The notes under the pieces: model-generated
What the model saw: the letters and a program-made list of their open reading frames with translations, nothing else
Databases searched by the model: none
Told to the model about the DNA's origin: nothing
Part shown: piece after piece, positions 61,170 to 64,000 of the stretch
Layout of the letters: each line of letters opens with the position of its first letter
Position numbering within the stretch: position 1 is the stretch's first letter
Translations under genes and position numbers: made by a program
Origin: Natronobacterium gregoryi SP2
GTDB lineage: Archaea; Halobacteriota; Halobacteria; Halobacteriales; Natrialbaceae
Length of the DNA stretch: 64,000 nucleotides
NCBI RefSeq assembly: GCF_000230715.2
Contig: NC_019792.1
Location: 1,116,001-1,180,000 of the forward strand
Direction: 5' to 3'

Positions 61170-61525
61170 CGTCTCGATCGACGGGACACGACGCTCTGTC
61201 AGTGACGGCTCCTCACAGCGCCGGGTCGTGTGGGAGCGTCGTTCGAACGCTCTCGGTGCCGGTAATCGGTCTCGCCGGTCGCTGCCTACGACGCGCACAG
61301 TCGCTATGTACAGCGTGGCTGACAGTCACTCTCACACCCCAAGGAATTTAACCAACAACTGGCTATTGACACGTGTGATCGCCCGCTCCGGTCAGGGTCG
61401 CCCGGTCGGTTAGCCGCGCTTTTCGTACGATTTAGTAACCGTTAAATGGTTCCCGCCGTTACCTGGCTGTAGTATCTCGTGACAGCCGCTTCTCTCCCGA
61501 TAGCCCACACGCACATCACATCAAC
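61170..61525 (+). promoter_or_regulatory. Control region upstream of the RNA polymerase operon
   Basis: No gene is visible in this 356-bp stretch. AT-rich patches GGAATTTAACCAACAA (about 61341-61356) and ACGATTTAGTAACCGTTAAA (61428-61447) are TATA-like; the second contains the small inverted repeat AACCGTTAAATGGTT (61437-61451). A leader of 80 nt or more before rpoH is likely. Confidence 0.5.
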
Positions 61526-61753
61526 ATGGTAGACGTAAGCCAACACGAACTCGTGCCGGAGCACACCATCCTCGAGGAGGAGACACTCGAGGAGGTGCTC
61601 GCCGAGTACGACATCGATCGCACAGACCTGCCGAAAATAAAGCGCAACGACTCCGCTCTCCCCGACGAGGCGGAGGCCGGCGACGTTATCAAGATCGTTC
61701 GGGATTCACGGACAACCGACCAGGCAGTTGTATACCGACTCGTGGTGGAATAA
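61526..61753 (+). CDS. rpoH: DNA-directed RNA polymerase subunit H
   Basis: The 75-residue archaeal Rpb5-type subunit: [20 protein letters not shown], then [20 protein letters not shown] and [20 protein letters not shown]. First gene of the archaeal polymerase operon; its stop directly abuts the rpoB2 start (TAAATG). Confidence 0.97.
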   Translation: MVDVSQHELVPEHTILEEETLEEVLAEYDIDRTDLPKIKRNDSALPDEAEAGDVIKIVRDSRTTDQAVVYRLVVE

Positions 61754-63331
61754 ATGGCAATGGAACTCGACCGAGAAAAACGACGAGACATTTCACGCGA
61801 ATACTTCTCGAGGGAACGGCTCGCAGAACACCACTATCGCTCTTTCAACGCTTTCCTCAACCGGGGGATGCAGGAGGTCGTCGACGAGAAAGAGACGATC
61901 GATACCGACATCGGCGACAAGGAAGGCGAGGAGCCAGTACACGTCGAACTCGGCGACGTCCGCGTCGTCACGCCCCGGGTTCGGGAGGCAGACGGCTCCG
62001 AAGAACTGCTGTATCCACAGGAAGCGCGACTTCGAAACATCACCTACTCCGCGCCGGTCTTCATGGAGATGTCGATCGTCAAAGGCGAAGAAGGCGACCA
62101 GCGGGTCGTCGACTCGACGGAGACGAAGATCGGTCGAATGCCGATCATGGTCGGCTCCGACAAGTGTAACATCGCCGGTTTCTCCGACGAGGAACTGATC
62201 GAGATCGGTGAAGACCCTGCAGACCCTGGCGGCTACTTCATCGTCAACGGCTCCGAGCGCGTGTTGATGACCAGCGAGGACCTCGCGCCGAACAAGATTC
62301 TCGCGGAGTACGATACCAAGTACGGCGACGAGATTCAGGTCGCAAAGACCTTCTCGCAGCGCCGTGGCTACCGCGCGCTCGTACTCTGTGAGCGGACCCG
62401 CGACGGTCTGCTCGAGGTGTCGTTCCCGTCGGTCTCCGGTTCGATCAACTTCGTCACCCTCGTGCGTGCGCTGGGTCTCGAAAGCGACGAAGAGATCGTT
62501 CACAAGGTCTCGAACGACCCCGAGGTCGTCAAGTACATGCTCGAGAACCTGGAGGAAGCGGACGTCCAGACCGAACAGGAGGCGATCGAGGAGCTGGGCA
62601 AGCGTGTCGCCTCCGGCCAGGGGAAAAACTACCAGCTCAAGCGAGCGAACTACGTCATCGATCGGTACCTTCTGCCACACCTCCACGAGGACGGGGTCGA
62701 CGAGGAAGACGTCCGGATCAACAAGGCCCACTACCTCTGTCGGATGGCCGAGGCCTGTTTCGAACTTGCCCTCGGCCGACGCGAGGCCGACGACAAGGAC
62801 CACTACGCCAACAAGCGTCTGAAGGTCAGCGGCGATCTGATGAAAGACCTGTTCCGGACCGCACTGAACAAGCTGGCCCGGGACGTCAAGTACCAACTCG
62901 AGCGAGCCAACATGCGAAACCGCACCCTCTCGGTGTCGACAGTCGTCCGGTCTGACGTTCTGACCGAGCGACTCGAGCACCCGATCGCGACGGGTAACTG
63001 GGTCGGTGGCCGTTCCGGCGTGAGCCAGCTGGTCGACCGCACCGACTTCATGGGCGTCCTCTCGCACCTGCGACGGCTGCGGAGCCCGCTGTCGCGCAGC
63101 CAGCCGCACTTCGAGGCACGGGACCTGCATGCGACCCAGTGGGGTCGTATCTGTCCCTCCGAGACCCCGGAGGGGCCAAACTGTGGCCTGGTGAAGAACT
63201 TCGCACAGGCGATGGAGCTGTCCCAGAACATCGAAGACGAACAGGCGCTCAAGCGAGAACTCGCCTCGATGGGTGTCGAGGGCATTCCGGGTATCGAAGG
63301 GATCGAACGATCGACGCCGGCAGACGACTAA
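61754..63331 (+). CDS. rpoB2: DNA-directed RNA polymerase subunit B'' (Rpo2 N-terminal part)
   Basis: A 525-residue protein matching the N-terminal half of bacterial beta. Blocks: SREYFSRERLAEHHYRSFNA, EARLRNITYSAPVFMEMSIV, MPIMVGSDKCNIAGFSDEEL, FIVNGSERVLMTSEDLAPNK, LSRSQPHFEARDLHATQWGR and ICPSETPEGPNCGLVKNFAQ. Haloarchaea and several methanogens have beta split here into B'' and B'. The end and the following gene are 3 nt apart. Confidence 0.97.
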   Translation: MAMELDREKRRDISREYFSRERLAEHHYRSFNAFLNRGMQEVVDEKETIDTDIGDKEGEEPVHVELGDVRVVTPRVREADGSEELLYPQEARLRNITYSAPVFMEMSIVKGEEGDQRVVDSTETKIGRMPIMVGSDKCNIAGFSDEELIEIGEDPADPGGYFIVNGSERVLMTSEDLAPNKILAEYDTKYGDEIQVAKTFSQRRGYRALVLCERTRDGLLEVSFPSVSGSINFVTLVRALGLESDEEIVHKVSNDPEVVKYMLENLEEADVQTEQEAIEELGKRVASGQGKNYQLKRANYVIDRYLLPHLHEDGVDEEDVRINKAHYLCRMAEACFELALGRREADDKDHYANKRLKVSGDLMKDLFRTALNKLARDVKYQLERANMRNRTLSVSTVVRSDVLTERLEHPIATGNWVGGRSGVSQLVDRTDFMGVLSHLRRLRSPLSRSQPHFEARDLHATQWGRICPSETPEGPNCGLVKNFAQAMELSQNIEDEQALKRELASMGVEGIPGIEGIERSTPADD

Positions 63332-63334
63332 ACA

Positions 63335-64000
63335 ATGAGCAGTCAACAACGCGAAGCCAAAGTCTACGTGAACGGGTCGCTGGTGGGAACACACCCCGAT
63401 CCGCACGAGCTAGCCGAACAGATCCGCGAAGCGCGACGTATCGGTGACGTCAGCGAGATGGTCAACGTCTCCGTCAAAGAGCGGACCCGCGAGGTAATCA
63501 TCAACGCCGACGCCGGCCGTGCACGACGACCGCTGCTGGTCGTCGAGGACGGCGAACCGCGCATCTCCGACGAGGAGATCGAAGCGCTCCGAGACGGTAG
63601 CCTCGAGTTCGAGGACCTCGTCGAGCACGGCTACGTGGAGTTCATCGACGCCGAGGAGGAAGAAGACATTCTCGTCGCCGTCGACGAGGACGACATCACG
63701 GAGAGCCACACTCACCTCGAGATCGACCCGCAGCTGATCTTCGGGATCGGTGCAGGGATGATCCCCTACCCCGAGCACAACGCCAGCCCGCGCATTACGA
63801 TGGGGGCAGGGATGATCAAGCAGTCGCTCGGCCTGCCGAGTGCGAACTACCGCATCCGTCCGGACACGCGCCAGCACCTGCTGCATTACCCGCAGCTGTC
63901 GATGGTCAAGACCCAGACGACCGAACAGATCGGCTTCGACGACCGGCCTGCGGCCCAGAACTTCGTCGTCGCCGTGATGAGCTACGAGGGATTCAACATC
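63335..64000 (+). CDS. rpoB1: DNA-directed RNA polymerase subunit B' (partial, N-terminal 222 residues)
   Basis: The start MSSQQREAKVYVNGSLVGTH continues with VNVSVKERTREVIINADAGR, FGIGAGMIPYPEHNASPRIT and GAGMIKQSLGLPSANYRIRP, which are the C-terminal-half blocks of bacterial beta that line the active centre. The frame is open at the window edge. ATG 63335 lies 3 nt after the rpoB2 stop. Confidence 0.97.
   Translation, partial: MSSQQREAKVYVNGSLVGTHPDPHELAEQIREARRIGDVSEMVNVSVKERTREVIINADAGRARRPLLVVEDGEPRISDEEIEALRDGSLEFEDLVEHGYVEFIDAEEEEDILVAVDEDDITESHTHLEIDPQLIFGIGAGMIPYPEHNASPRITMGAGMIKQSLGLPSANYRIRPDTRQHLLHYPQLSMVKTQTTEQIGFDDRPAAQNFVVAVMSYEGFNI

Overview
The window is chromosomal DNA of a haloarchaeon. 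The GC content is high, the encoded proteins are rich in Asp and Glu, and several promoters have a TATA-like element about 25-30 nt before a start codon with little or no leader. Gene families found essentially only in haloarchaea are present, among them the epsilon subunit annotated with RNA polymerase, amphi-Trp, small zinc-ribbon proteins and the archaeal SMC-like protein. The RNA polymerase genes occur in the archaeal order rpoH-rpoB2-rpoB1. The genus cannot be fixed from the sequence alone.

Layout. 1-8.4 kb: a partial membrane protein, a DUF547 protein, an AI-2E family permease, an alcohol dehydrogenase-like enzyme, the de novo NAD operon nadA-nadB-nadC, a 49-codon L40e ribosomal protein gene, and tsr3. 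8.5-14.7 kb: a complete oligopeptide-type ABC importer whose binding protein appears circularly permuted. 14.8-26.5 kb: sulfur-type MBL/rhodanese and DoxX genes, a Tfx regulator, riboflavin synthase, a membrane metallophosphoesterase, a HemAT aerotaxis transducer, a TrmB regulator, a YyaL-type thioredoxin protein and FxsA. 26.5-33.6 kb: tRNA-Ile, a giant FAD/Fe-S dehydrogenase, a glutaryl-CoA dehydrogenase-like enzyme and an SMC-like ATPase. 33.8-44.9 kb is an accessory stretch: an IS5-like insertion nested in a small repeat, duplicated cyclophilins (one cytoplasmic, one Tat lipoprotein), two SDR enzymes, a TnpB element killed by a nonsense codon, tRNA-Leu, another transposase and a BASS-family transporter. 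45-64 kb: several one-domain zinc ribbons, an FAU-1 RNA-binding protein, PrsW protease, the UbaA E1 enzyme, an IS630 insertion, a UvrD-like helicase with a degenerate M24 protein, an RlaP-type nucleotidyltransferase between direct repeats, mptA, the RNAP epsilon gene, NAD kinase, and the start of the RNA polymerase operon.

The most striking structure outside the genes is two unrelated families of miniature, quasi-palindromic repeats. Nearly all good copies in both families have a core of exactly 80 bp. Family 1 (about 14 copies plus fragments) is flanked by TGA or TCA on both sides. Family 2 is flanked by CTAG. Both form tandem arrays that share the flanking word, and both sit right at gene ends so that the flanking word is itself the stop codon (TGA for four genes, TAG for one). 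The flanks fit the target duplications known for IS5-family subgroups (TNA and CTAG). An IS5-like element with an 8-bp duplication is itself inserted in one family-1 copy.

Functional themes: cofactor biosynthesis (NAD, NADP, riboflavin, methanopterin-type pterin), ubiquitin-like protein and tRNA thiolation (UbaA), sulfur handling, peptide uptake and the transcription core.
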